Positions 51,958 to 60,104 of a stretch of DNA of 64,000 bases are shown here, piece by piece. The stretch spans positions 3,968,001-4,032,000 of the forward strand of contig NZ_CP064653.1 of assembly GCF_015711015.1 (NCBI RefSeq), read 5' to 3'. Every line of letters begins with the position of its first letter. Position 1 is the stretch's first letter. Made by a program: the position numbers and the translations under genes. Origin of the DNA: Methylomonas sp. LL1 (GTDB taxonomy: Bacteria; Pseudomonadota; Gammaproteobacteria; Methylococcales; Methylomonadaceae). The notes under the pieces are model-generated. The model had not been told where the DNA came from. It made no database searches and was given only the letters and a program-made list of their open reading frames with translations.

Positions 51958-52551
51958 ATGTTCGGTCGCCTGTTTAAGAAAAAACATCCCTCCCCACCCA
52001 GTGAGTTTCTCGTGGCCCGATTGAATGCGAAGCTCCAGCCATTGCACAGCGGCGAGTTCTTCGAAGACCACCTAGATGCCGTTCTGAAGAAAGGCAGTAG
52101 CGGTGAAGTTAGCGGTGGTGGAACCATGCAGGCCAAGAGCGGCGAGATCGAATACTGCGATATCGAGATTCAAGTTCCAACATCTTCCCCTAGCGTTATC
52201 TCGCTCGTCGTTACTACCTTGGAGAGCCTTGGCGCGCCGAAGGGTTCAATGCTAACCATTGAAGCAACCGGTGAAGAGATTGCCTTCGGCGCCGCAGAAG
52301 GTTTGGCTGTTTACCTGAATGGTACCGACCTCACGCCGGAAACATACCGCGACTGCGATTCAAACTACGTGTACGCCGAGTTTGGTCGACTGCTTGAGGA
52401 CGAAGGCCGAGTCTTGAGTTACTGGCAAGGCCCAACAGAAACCGCCCTGTACATGTACGGCCGATCGTTCGACGACATGAATCGACGGCTCTCCGAGTTC
52501 GTTGCTTCTTATCCGCTGTGCGCACAGTGCCGCATCGAGCAGATCGCATGA
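51958..52551 (+). CDS. Hypothetical soluble protein
   Basis: 197 residues, start supported by AGGAAG upstream. It begins MFGRLFKKKHPSPPSEFLVA and has a mixed alpha/beta body (IEYCDIEIQVPTSSPSVISLVVTTLESLGAPKGSMLTIEA in part) with an acidic pI and a C-terminal CAQC pair (YPLCAQCRIEQIA). No signal peptide or membrane helix. It reads like a compact immunity- or DUF-type protein of a mobile region, but the family was not recognised. A membrane-protein gene follows after 117 bp. Confidence 0.65.
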   Translation: MFGRLFKKKHPSPPSEFLVARLNAKLQPLHSGEFFEDHLDAVLKKGSSGEVSGGGTMQAKSGEIEYCDIEIQVPTSSPSVISLVVTTLESLGAPKGSMLTIEATGEEIAFGAAEGLAVYLNGTDLTPETYRDCDSNYVYAEFGRLLEDEGRVLSYWQGPTETALYMYGRSFDDMNRRLSEFVASYPLCAQCRIEQIA

Positions 52552-52668
52552 CCGCGTGGGTTAATGATCAATTAGAAGAAAAACCGGGCCGCGGCGGAAG
52601 CTTTGGTAGCTTCGCCCAAAGCTCCGGTTATGGCGTACCATGGGCTTTTTCTCTGATCGGACTGTTCC

Positions 52669-53097
52669 ATGAAACCGTTTCCACTACTCGTCGGCGGCGT
52701 TATCGCCGGACTCATCATCGTTGCGGGTGAAGCCGTCCTGAATTTAGGGGTGCTCGCCGACGAATGGGCCAATCTGTTTTTGCGCTTCAAGCTCCCTGAA
52801 CCAACCCCTCTTATCGCGGCACAGGGTGTGCTCAAGCTGTTGCTCCTCGGCATTTTTTCTGTCTGGCTGGCACTTGCCTTCAAGCCCGCATTTTCTTACC
52901 CCCATCGCGCGGGCATCGTCTCTGGCCTTTGCATTTGGTTTCTTGTCTGGGCTTGGGTGCAGTGGGGAATGTGGCTTGCCGGTTACGTTACAGCACCCAT
53001 TGCGATAACAACCGTCGCTTGGGGCTTTGTCGAGTTGCCGCTCGCCGCGTGGGCCGGCACTTGGGTACATTGGCGACTGATCGGCGGATCGCGGTGA
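52669..53097 (+). CDS. Hypothetical four-helix membrane protein
   Basis: 142 residues, four hydrophobic helices: FPLLVGGVIAGLIIVAGEAVLN, VLKLLLLGIFSVWLALAF, IVSGLCIWFLVWAWVQWGMWLAGY, ITTVAWGFVELPLAAWAGTWV (each within 20-25 residues). No signature family was recognised. It probably belongs with the hypothetical gene before it. Both lie between IS elements. Confidence 0.6.
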   Translation: MKPFPLLVGGVIAGLIIVAGEAVLNLGVLADEWANLFLRFKLPEPTPLIAAQGVLKLLLLGIFSVWLALAFKPAFSYPHRAGIVSGLCIWFLVWAWVQWGMWLAGYVTAPIAITTVAWGFVELPLAAWAGTWVHWRLIGGSR

Positions 53098-53597
53098 AAG
53101 TATTTTGGCGTACTTGCGGCAAGAACTCGCCCCGCCATTCCGCCACACCTAGCACATAAAGCCAAGATAAGGCTTCGGAACTCAATCGAGTATGCCGAAC
53201 TACTTCGATTAAAGCCCGGCAGTCAACGCCGGACTATCAATCCCCGGCCGAACTAGACCGGGAACTTTATTGAAACGCCGCCAGAACGGGCATGCCCGAC
53301 CACCGCCATAAAAAGATCCGATAACGAAGGTCTATAGGCGTTATCTTCGCCATTGCCGTTCTCCTGATCTTTTGGAACACAGGTTATTCAGCCGGAATTA
53401 GCGTCGACAACAGCGTTATATTTTGCTGGGCAGCCACCCGCATCAGAATAGGAATTGCCACTGAAGAGCATGCCGATAAAAAAAATCAAGGACATTTTCA
53501 TTTTTTGAACCGCTTCATTTGAAATGGGAGAGCGCCCAATATTCTTCATAACCAGCGCACCGTTTTTATGCGTCTGCGTTGATGGCGTTATCAGGAA
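53098..53597. other. Intergenic region, no intact gene
   Basis: 500 bp. A frame near 53340-53530 reads VIFAIAVLLIFWNTGYSAGISVD and then CWAATRIRIG, a possible relic of a small membrane or secreted protein, but it has no start and is interrupted by stops upstream. Nothing else identified. Confidence 0.35.
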
Positions 53598-53966
53598 TTA
53601 CTGAAATGAACTTTGAATAATAAAGCCAAAATGGGGTGTCGGATTGGTGATGATGATCTGTTCACCGGTCGGCTTCCTGATAACATATCCATTAAATACC
53701 TTTTCCTGACCGCCTTGCAGATTGCCGTATACTTTGACTTTCTCACTCAGCGAAACATTTAGTTTCCTGTTGTCCGGCAACCAGGCTTTAACAGGAATAG
53801 AACCGGAACTATCCGTTAGAACAAAGCCGTTTTCCTCAAGTTGCGTGACTGTGCCTTCGATCGTACTTACCGGCGGTAATGCCAAATTCTTGATCGATGT
53901 AGTGCCGGCGCATCCGCTAACTGATAAAGCAATTACAAACAATAGCGGCAGAAAGCTGGTTTTCAT
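53598..53966 (-). CDS. Small lipoprotein, probable OB-fold type
   Basis: 122 residues from the ATG with AAGGAGAGATCACA upstream. The lipobox VSGC at about residue 18 makes it a lipoprotein. The mature domain shows short beta strands (STIEGTVTQLEENGFVLTDSSGSIPVKAW, in part; VKVYGNLQGG; NGYVIRKPTGEQI), the pattern of periplasmic OB-fold (BOF/YdeI-like) proteins. Location, inner or outer membrane, is not predictable here. Function unknown. Separated by 40 bp from the membrane gene upstream. Confidence 0.7.
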   Translation of the reverse strand: MKTSFLPLLFVIALSVSGCAGTTSIKNLALPPVSTIEGTVTQLEENGFVLTDSSGSIPVKAWLPDNRKLNVSLSEKVKVYGNLQGGQEKVFNGYVIRKPTGEQIIITNPTPHFGFIIQSSFQ

Positions 53967-54006
53967 TGTGATCTCTCCTTTTTCATTGATAGGTATCATA
54001 TTCAAG

Positions 54007-54648
54007 CTAATGAGAGCCACGCCGATTGCGCATCAATATCCACTCAACCACAGCGATATTGATGCTCCACCCGGCGGCCATGCATATTGCCCTTGATGTT
54101 TCGCTCCAAAGGCTTGGGAAGACAAACAACGGAATATGGGTGAAAACCTGCGTGCCCGCACCCAGGCCAAGTGCGTAGGCGCGCATCATCCAGGCGCGAT
54201 GATGCGTGATATTTTGCCTGCGGACTGCCAACAGCCCGAGCAATAAAGACAAGGTCATTCCCACTCCGACCAATATACGTACAACATGGAGCACAGGCCC
54301 ATCATAATTTAGCGTTGCACGCGGGTAATACAGCGTCATCCATAGGCCGGAAATCGAAACCGCAAGCCCGATAGGGATCAGCAAGCGCCCGAACAGCCGG
54401 TGCAAATTGAGCTGCTCTCGGCGAAAAACGCAAGAAAATTGCACGGTGCCCAAGGTGCAAAATAGGCACGAGCCAACAATGTGCAGTACCACAGGCAGTG
54501 GCGCGGCAAAGAAGCGCGCATTCTCCTCGGTAATGGCGGCACCAAAACCGAGTTGAACCAGACGAACAATGCCCGCTGATATAGGAATAAAGCTGAGTGT
54601 TAGCAAGCCGACAGGTATGAGCCAATCGGCTTTTGTTTGAGTTAGCAT
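54007..54648 (-). CDS. DUF2306 family membrane protein
   Basis: 213 residues from the ATG at 54648; a TTG at 54690 would add 14 residues and overlap the preceding broken gene's end. Neither start has a clear ribosome site. About seven helices. Conserved His residues occur in VVLHIVGSCLFCTLG, REQLNLHRLFGRLL and ITHHRAWMMRAYALG, as in DUF2306 and related cytochrome-b561-like membrane proteins; heme binding is possible. Length is typical of the family. Function unknown. Confidence 0.75.
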   Translation of the reverse strand: MLTQTKADWLIPVGLLTLSFIPISAGIVRLVQLGFGAAITEENARFFAAPLPVVLHIVGSCLFCTLGTVQFSCVFRREQLNLHRLFGRLLIPIGLAVSISGLWMTLYYPRATLNYDGPVLHVVRILVGVGMTLSLLLGLLAVRRQNITHHRAWMMRAYALGLGAGTQVFTHIPLFVFPSLWSETSRAICMAAGWSINIAVVEWILMRNRRGSH

Positions 54649-54951
54649 CTGCAATTTGCTTGACTTGGCGTTGTTTGCATCATGTCTCAAACGATTTGTA
54701 AAGCGACAACAGATGCCGCTCGAAGTCGATAAAGCGCTGCTCCGACCCCGTTGCGATCATGAAGGCGAGATTCATTTCATGACGTCCGATGTAGTCCATA
54801 GGGGCGTCCCAGTTCGGATTGCGCGAGCCGTCAATCGAGGAAAATTCAGGCGACGGTCCGATAAAATCCAGATAATCCTTATCTGTAAGTTGCCCAGCGT
54901 CTCTTAGCTTGTCAGCGATGGAAACGAGTTCCGTGTATCGAATGTTACGTA

Positions 54952-56795
54952 GTGTCTGTAAGAAAACTCGATTTTTTCATGGTTTTGCTGACTCACTGGG
55001 CGTCACGTCAGCCGTTTTTCGGCCCAGGCCAGCATTTTTTCCCGCCAGGCGCACTCCATGATGCCAATTTGCCATTTGGGGGGCAAATTTTGGACGCACC
55101 TTTCCTGCACTTCGGGATTTTTTCTACCATCAGCCCTGTCTTTAGGCCGCTTTTTTATACGGCCCTCGTCGTCGATCCGCCGCTTGTTGTTCTTGCTCGC
55201 GTAAAACGGCTCCCAGGCGCTGAATGTTGCGCGCCACGATCGCGAGGGCAACATAGCGCTTGAAGCCGTCAATGCCATGATCGGGACATTTGCCCAGGCC
55301 ATGCACACCGAGTGCATTGATTGCCGATTCGACAGCCGAGTGTTGCCGGCGCAGGCGGACAAATGTCGGGTCGGATTCGCGGGCTTTGTCGGCTTCCGAT
55401 AGCCGGCCTTTTTTCGGCAATATGACGTTTTCCAGGTGTTGCTTGAGCTCGATCTGATTACTTGGACTGTGAAAGCCCTTGTCCAAGCTGATGGCCGTTA
55501 CTGCCGGAAAGCGGGTTTGGGTGTGTTCGACCAGGGGCACGGCGATTTGATCGTCGGTGGTTTTTGCCATGACCTGATGGTGCAGGATGAAGCGGTGTTG
55601 ATCTTCGACGACCGCCACCCGCAAGCCCAACTCGACCGGTACGCCGGCTTTGCCTTTGCTGATCCATTCGGTATGGGGCTGAAAAATGGAAAAGACTTTT
55701 TCGCCATGCGGAATGGTTTCACCTTGCAGGACCCGGCGCCGAATCTGGTCGATCTGCCGCTCGGCATGCGCCAGATAATTGTCGAGTTCCGCCAGCATCT
55801 GTGTCGGTAGGCCATGCGCTTGGTTCAGGTGTTGCCGGGTAGCCTGCGCCCGGTGCACATAGATTTCGGCTTGGTCGAGGTAGGTCTGATAAGCGGCTTC
55901 GATCTGCGCTTGTTTAGCCTGTCGCTTGGCTTCATCTTGCGAGGTGGAGTGTTTGAGCTTTTGAATCAACCGGTAGCTTTTCTTGAAACCACGCAAGTGA
56001 TAGGCGCTTTGGCGCCATTCGGTCAAATCCAGGGCATCGCAGAGCGTCGCACAGGTTTGAATGGCTTTGCGGATGGCGTCCCACAGCAAGTTGCTGTCGG
56101 TGGGGAAATGCACGTGAGTTTTGACCACAAAGGAATCAGCCCGGGCTTTGAGGCTTTCCCCGGCGTTTTTTTTTAACGCCTGGTGCCCCGCAAGCACCAC
56201 TTCCTGGTTGATGCGATCCAGAATCTCGGGCGTGAACAAGCTGACGTTGTCACGAATCGTCTGCAACTCGTACGACTGTTCGTCCAGCCAGTCGCTATGC
56301 CCTAACATCTGCCGGATCGTCTTGTGTTGATTGGCCAACTCTTGAATCCGGTCGTAATCCGCATCGAGACCCAAGCGCAGTACGCCCAACACCAGTATCT
56401 TCCATTGCTCCATGCCGGGCCGCCCGGTTTGGCGGTTGGCTTTGCCTTGCCCGTTCGCACGGTCAGGTATCATCTCTTCCAGAATGGTAAATACCCGCTC
56501 ACGCAAGCCGGGCTCGGTGTAGAGATGTTGCAGTCCACGCAGTAATTGGGGAATGTCATCGCGCGATTTGGGATCGAGGACGATGGCGGCAATATCGGTT
56601 TCACCGAATTTGAGTTGTGGCTGAATGACGGTACGCATACGATTTCGGGTAACGAAGATTTTGGTTTTTAGGCCGTTGCAGGCTGATTTTCGCCCAAAAT
56701 AGGGCAAAACCGGTCTCAGAACAACACATCTTCGTGCTGCGAAATAATTATAATATATTGATAGTTATGGCTTTAATTGATTTCCGTTCAGGCAC
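54952..56795 (-). mobile_element. IS1182-type insertion sequence copy B (1844 bp, intact)
   Basis: Same ends as copy A (GTGTCTG...CAGGCAC). It is flanked on both sides by TACGTA (54946-54951 and 56796-56801). Copy A lacks the flanking TA on its left, so TA belongs to the target, giving a 6-bp palindromic duplication. Likely the active source copy. Confidence 0.9.
55142..56707 (-). CDS. IS1182-type transposase
   Basis: 521 residues. The N-terminal domain (VIQPQLKFGETDIAAIVLDP; GRPGMEQWKILVLGVLRLGL) and a central helical linker (KQAQIEAAYQTYLDQAEIYV) precede the DDE domain: VAVVEDQHRFILHHQVM, TAISLDKGFHSPSN, LPKKGRLSEADK, and HSAVESAINALGVHGLGKCPDHG with the late Glu. No breaks. It closely matches the frameshifted copy A. 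Confidence 0.95.
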   Translation of the reverse strand: MPYFGRKSACNGLKTKIFVTRNRMRTVIQPQLKFGETDIAAIVLDPKSRDDIPQLLRGLQHLYTEPGLRERVFTILEEMIPDRANGQGKANRQTGRPGMEQWKILVLGVLRLGLDADYDRIQELANQHKTIRQMLGHSDWLDEQSYELQTIRDNVSLFTPEILDRINQEVVLAGHQALKKNAGESLKARADSFVVKTHVHFPTDSNLLWDAIRKAIQTCATLCDALDLTEWRQSAYHLRGFKKSYRLIQKLKHSTSQDEAKRQAKQAQIEAAYQTYLDQAEIYVHRAQATRQHLNQAHGLPTQMLAELDNYLAHAERQIDQIRRRVLQGETIPHGEKVFSIFQPHTEWISKGKAGVPVELGLRVAVVEDQHRFILHHQVMAKTTDDQIAVPLVEHTQTRFPAVTAISLDKGFHSPSNQIELKQHLENVILPKKGRLSEADKARESDPTFVRLRRQHSAVESAINALGVHGLGKCPDHGIDGFKRYVALAIVARNIQRLGAVLREQEQQAADRRRGPYKKAA

Positions 56796-56980
56796 TACGT
56801 AGGCTTTTTCCGGCCATGATTTGCGTGATCGATTGGCTGTCAACGGCATGATCTTTGCCTTCACTCAATGATTTGCCTAACGACGAGATTGTGGCCTTAT
56901 CCGACTCAACGCGCATGGCGTTACGCGGAACACTCGGTTTGGCCTCCGCTATTGAGCGAAATTGAGGCAGCAGCCCAGGA

Positions 56981-57577
56981 TTACCGGTAATTTTCATTTT
57001 CGCGATCTTGAAAGGGAGAAACGATACGACGCCGCGCGAATCCCAGCAAGGCGGCTCCACCGGCGAACAGTGCCCAACTTGCCGGTAACGGCACAGAACT
57101 GACGGTATCATAGGTCAGGTCGTCGATCGAAAAACCTGTTAAACCGCCTCTGAAGTAAACGTGGTCGACGAGCCCTGCATAGCCCGATCCCAGCCACACC
57201 ATGCTCTGGAGCGGCGCACCCGAATATTGGAAGCTACTCACCCTATTGCCCTGATACCAAAGCTCAATGGCCGTCAAAGGAGACTGATAATCCTGTTGCA
57301 GGGGAAACGCCTTGTAATACGTGCCTTGAAACACAACCGGTGCATGATCGAAGCTGAGCATGCCTTCGTTGCCCCAAAATGTGTAATGGCCATTGCCGCC
57401 GAAGGCTTTATCGCCGATCCCGGTGCCTCCCAGGGCGCTCCATCCCGATATGCCGCCGTAGCCATCCGCCAGATCATTCGGGGAAATATCCTCGAATGTC
57501 ACCACGGTCGAGGCATGTGCCGACATGGACAATCCGAAGGCAAGCAACGAGGCAATAAATTGTTGTTTATTCTTCAC
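56981..57577 (-). CDS. PEP-CTERM-type protein (VPLPA tail)
   Basis: 198 residues from the GTG at 57577, chosen because AGGAG lies 8 nt upstream; the GTG three codons earlier overlaps that site. Signal peptide (ASLLAFGLSMSAHA). The body has ADGYGGISGWSALGG, SFDHAPVVFQGTYYKAF and LGSGYAGLVDHVYF, all paralleled in the next gene. Tail: VPLPASWALFAGGAALLGFARRR, the sorting signal. The tail is followed by a longer than usual extension (IVSPFQDRENENYR), within which the downstream gene starts. Probably a surface protein. Confidence 0.82.
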   Translation of the reverse strand: MKNKQQFIASLLAFGLSMSAHASTVVTFEDISPNDLADGYGGISGWSALGGTGIGDKAFGGNGHYTFWGNEGMLSFDHAPVVFQGTYYKAFPLQQDYQSPLTAIELWYQGNRVSSFQYSGAPLQSMVWLGSGYAGLVDHVYFRGGLTGFSIDDLTYDTVSSVPLPASWALFAGGAALLGFARRRIVSPFQDRENENYR

Positions 57578-57674
57578 TATTTTCACTCCTATCGATTTTC
57601 GGCTTTTACTGCAATCAAGGTGTCCTCTTTTAGATACCCTCAGTGCGAGCCTGTATTTAGATACAACGCGGCTT

Positions 57675-58259
57675 TCAATTCATTGATCTGGACGAATGCC
57701 TGCGGTTTTGCAGCAATAAGCCAAGCAGCCCGCTGGCAAAGACCCATACCGCTCCCGGCAAAGGTACGGGCGCCGCCGTCGAGTAAGTCAGATTATCGAT
57801 GACGACGCCGTCCGACGTGCCGTAAAAATAAATTTTATCGATCAGGCCGCTGTACCCGGATGCCAACCAGTAAATGTCGTCCGGTTGGTTTTCCGGGACT
57901 AGCGGTGCGCTGTATACCAGCTGGTCGTGATAATAAAGGTCGTAACTAACTTGTTTGTCGAAACCGACGAATTGATAGTACATGCCTTCGAAAATGACCG
58001 GTGCCGAGTCGAAGCGCAGCTCTCCGCTCATAAAACCAAAGGCGAGATAAGCATCGCCCATGTCCGGCTGCGGGTTTTGGTATATCGAATAGGTGTTTAG
58101 CATTGCGGCCGCTTCATTCCAGCCTGATATGCCGCCATAACCGTCCACCAGTCCTTGGGAAGTAATGCCTTCGAAATCGACGATGGTTCTGCTTGCGTTT
58201 GCATTAACCGAGCAAAGCAGCGTCGCTGCCAATAGGCTTGTTTTTAAGATCAATTTCAT
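57675..58259 (-). CDS. PEP-CTERM-type protein, paralogue of the downstream gene
   Basis: 194 residues, ribosome site TTGAGGAATCG. Signal peptide (LLAATLLCSVNANA). Shares DFEGITSQGLVDGYGGISGW, RFDSAPVIFEGMYYQF, LASGYSGLIDKIYFYG and VIDNLTYST with the gene at 56981-57577, so the two arose by tandem duplication. Tail VPLPGAVWVFASGLLGLLL then basic NRRHSSR. The body is a jelly-roll-like beta domain. Exported, surface or matrix role inferred. Confidence 0.85.
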   Translation of the reverse strand: MKLILKTSLLAATLLCSVNANASRTIVDFEGITSQGLVDGYGGISGWNEAAAMLNTYSIYQNPQPDMGDAYLAFGFMSGELRFDSAPVIFEGMYYQFVGFDKQVSYDLYYHDQLVYSAPLVPENQPDDIYWLASGYSGLIDKIYFYGTSDGVVIDNLTYSTAAPVPLPGAVWVFASGLLGLLLQNRRHSSRSMN

Positions 58260-58294
58260 AACGATTCCTCAAGTTTTATGAATAACAACATTCA

Positions 58295-59038
58295 CTAAGC
58301 TAAGCAGTTACGTCTTCCGGATTTCCGGAACCCAAAACCCAGTAGTGCGCTGCCGAACAACCAAACTGTGGCCGGTATAGGCACCGGCTGCATCGCCGCT
58401 ACGTCGCCATCGCGTACCGCCAGCACGTAATATTGAGTGCCTTTACTGATAGTGTTTTGCATGCCGGTTGAAAATTGCAGATACCATGCGGCAGTGTCCG
58501 GTGTACTTGCTCCGGGGATCGTGTACGAGCGCCCCATCCAATAAGCATACGATTGCAGGTTGTTGAATAAGCTTTCGTCGTCGGGGTCATTCGGGTCGTC
58601 AACGAGACCGTAGCCGGATTGGTTTAGGCCGCGCGAATCCAGAGCGCCTTTGTTCGCAAAATCGCCGTAGAACAGATGTGCCAGTTCGGAGCTTGACGTC
58701 GATACGTTAAATCCGCAATCGGTGCCGCTATAGCCGTAATCGCAGCCCGCTCCGCCCAAATCGGTGAAGTCTGGCAATCGCCAGTCGTTGTATGTCGTGT
58801 GGCGTACGCTGTCGAAGTAATTGAGGTTGCTGACCCAGGCCATGGCGTTTTGCCAGCTCATTTTGCCTTCGGCGTCGTAGCCGCTGGTTTTGGCGTAATT
58901 GGCGTCGGCCAGCCAGGTGACGTTGAGACCGCTGTCATAAATCAGGCCGCCACCACGGTCAAACAACTGTGCATGAGCATTTTCAAACACCAAGGATGAG
59001 AACGCTGCTAGTGCACAGCAGAGGGTTCGACGTTTCAT
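58295..59038 (-). CDS. DUF1566 (Lcl) domain protein with PEP-CTERM-type tail
   Basis: 247 residues. Signal peptide (ALAAFSSLVFENAHA). The domain LIYDSGLNVTWLADANYAKT, MSWQNAMAWVSNLNYF and YNDWRLPDFTDLG is the DUF1566/Lcl fold; WRLP is diagnostic, and TAAWYLQFSTGMQNTISKGTQYYVLAVRDG closes it. Tail VPIPATVWLFGSALLGFGF then RKSGRR. Such proteins are common in methanotroph and other exosortase-bearing genomes. First of three tail-bearing genes in a row; gap to next 35 bp suggests one operon. Confidence 0.87.
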   Translation of the reverse strand: MKRRTLCCALAAFSSLVFENAHAQLFDRGGGLIYDSGLNVTWLADANYAKTSGYDAEGKMSWQNAMAWVSNLNYFDSVRHTTYNDWRLPDFTDLGGAGCDYGYSGTDCGFNVSTSSSELAHLFYGDFANKGALDSRGLNQSGYGLVDDPNDPDDESLFNNLQSYAYWMGRSYTIPGASTPDTAAWYLQFSTGMQNTISKGTQYYVLAVRDGDVAAMQPVPIPATVWLFGSALLGFGFRKSGRRNCLA

Positions 59039-59104
59039 CGTATTTCTCCATAGAAGTCTTCTTTAAAAATAAAATAACCATCACAAACATTACACAGTGA
59101 CTGC

Positions 59105-59236
59105 ATTGTAAAAATTCGTGTTCACCGCTCCTATTCCAATTCTTTCAACGGTTGCCATACGCCTGCCAAGGAGAAAAAATTCTGCCTGCAGCGATAAATC
59201 GACCACGAAATACATTCGATCAAGTGCCGGAGAAGG
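59105..59236 (+). repeat. Decayed copy of the kinase-gene upstream region (repeat unit A)
   Basis: Shares TGCATTGTAAAAA, AAGG(A/C)GAAAAA, CGA(T/A)AAATCGAC, GCATTCGA-like ACATTCGA and TGCC(G/A)GAG(A/C)AGG in order and spacing with 59958-60094, which lies just before the first kinase. It is not followed by a kinase reading frame. Probably a leftover of an earlier tandem duplication. Confidence 0.6.
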
Positions 59237-59280
59237 GGTAGCGCCTGCCGTCCGCTGGCGGAGTTTGCTTGGGTATATCG

Positions 59281-59673
59281 TCAGCATTTGCCGGCAGCCC
59301 GAAGCAGGGCGTTGCAGCTCGCGTTGTTGGTTTTTCCGATGTCGCTCGAGCCTTTGGTAAAATCAGTGCACATAGCGTCCGCCCCGCTCGCCATACCCCA
59401 AGTCGCGACTTTGCCAAACCCGGACGGCTCTAAAATTTCACATTTGAAGGTGGCTCCATCATCCGTTTTAACGGTGTACTGCATGCCGTTATAACCGGCC
59501 GGTGCTTCTGTTACCTGAGAGTTGGTGATTTTAAAGTTGCCAATTTCGCGGCCAATAGCCATCGATATTTTCTTCTCGGCCTGGTTGCTTCCTTGAGCGG
59601 AAGTGTTATTGGTGGTTGTTGCGCAGCCGGAAAACATCAATAAGAGAGCGACCGCCAGAACTTTTTGTGCCAT
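59281..59673 (-). CDS. Small exported lipoprotein of unknown function
   Basis: 130 residues from the ATG (a TTG 21 bp upstream is an alternative). Lipobox MFSGC gives a lipoprotein. The mature part contains four Cys residues (FKCEIL, DAMCTDF, ASCNALL, GKC end), likely disulfide-bonded. YNGMQYTVKTDDGATFKCEIL is the only clear domain segment. It lies between the PEP-CTERM genes and the kinase genes. Function unknown. Confidence 0.7.
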   Translation of the reverse strand: MAQKVLAVALLLMFSGCATTTNNTSAQGSNQAEKKISMAIGREIGNFKITNSQVTEAPAGYNGMQYTVKTDDGATFKCEILEPSGFGKVATWGMASGADAMCTDFTKGSSDIGKTNNASCNALLRAAGKC

Positions 59674-59694
59674 TTTGATTTTCCACCGCTCCAA

Positions 59695-59957
59695 ATAAAG
59701 GAAACGTTGGGCATAGGAGCGTGAAGATATGCCTAACGTCTTGAACTAGCTGGCAAGGCTTTGGCGCCGTGCGAGGGGATCGAAGGGACTTAGGTTACGT
59801 CTGCGGTCAGTGCTGTATTTCGCAAAAGCAGTGAAATGCTACGTTTTTCCGGTTTCCCAATTCAGTGCCTGCCCGAAACGGGTAGCGGCAGGCAATGGAT
59901 CAGACGCAACCGGAACCGTAATTCATCCCGGCTTGCAAGCTGTCACTTGGATTGGTT
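59695..59957. other. Intergenic region upstream of the kinase locus
   Basis: 263 bp between the divergent lipoprotein and kinase genes. No open frame of note. It contains the dyad CCTGCCCGAAACGGGTAGCGGCAGG (59870-59894), with arms CCTGCC/GGCAGG, whose role is unclear. The kinase promoter is expected here or in the repeat unit that follows. Confidence 0.4.
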
Positions 59958-60094
59958 GCATTGTAAAAACGCCTGTTTGCGAATTCCCGTCAATTTCTTC
60001 CAAGCGCCATTAGCCTTCTACGAAGGCGAAAAATTTCTGCGAATGGCGAAAAATCGACGACCAAATGCATTCGAAAACCTGCCAGAGCAGGCGA
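59958..60094 (+). repeat. Kinase-gene upstream region (repeat unit B)
   Basis: The counterpart of 59105-59236, ending about 10 bp before the first kinase ATG. Likely contains the leader and possibly the promoter of the kinase operon, because it is the better-conserved functional context. Confidence 0.55.
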
Positions 60095-60104
60095 TAATGC
60101 ACGC

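Larger units (their letters stand above)
54680..56997 (-). pseudogene. Unknown 155-codon gene interrupted by IS1182 copy B
   Basis: The N-terminal part (56997-56796) reads MKITGNPGLLPQFRSIAEA...TQIMAGKSLR. The C-terminal part (54951-54680) reads NIRYTELVSIADKLRDAGQL...MDYIGRHEMNLAFM...HLLSLYKSFET. Removing the IS and one TACGTA copy joins them in frame. The start overlaps the end of the PEP-CTERM gene by 17 nt, so it was translationally coupled to it. The rebuilt protein is soluble, helical and charged; no family was recognised. Confidence 0.75.

Noticed and set aside
51621-51977. 118-codon frame upstream of the hypothetical gene at 51958
   Set aside because: Mixed-composition read-through of an intergenic region; starts inside a palindrome and has no ribosome site.
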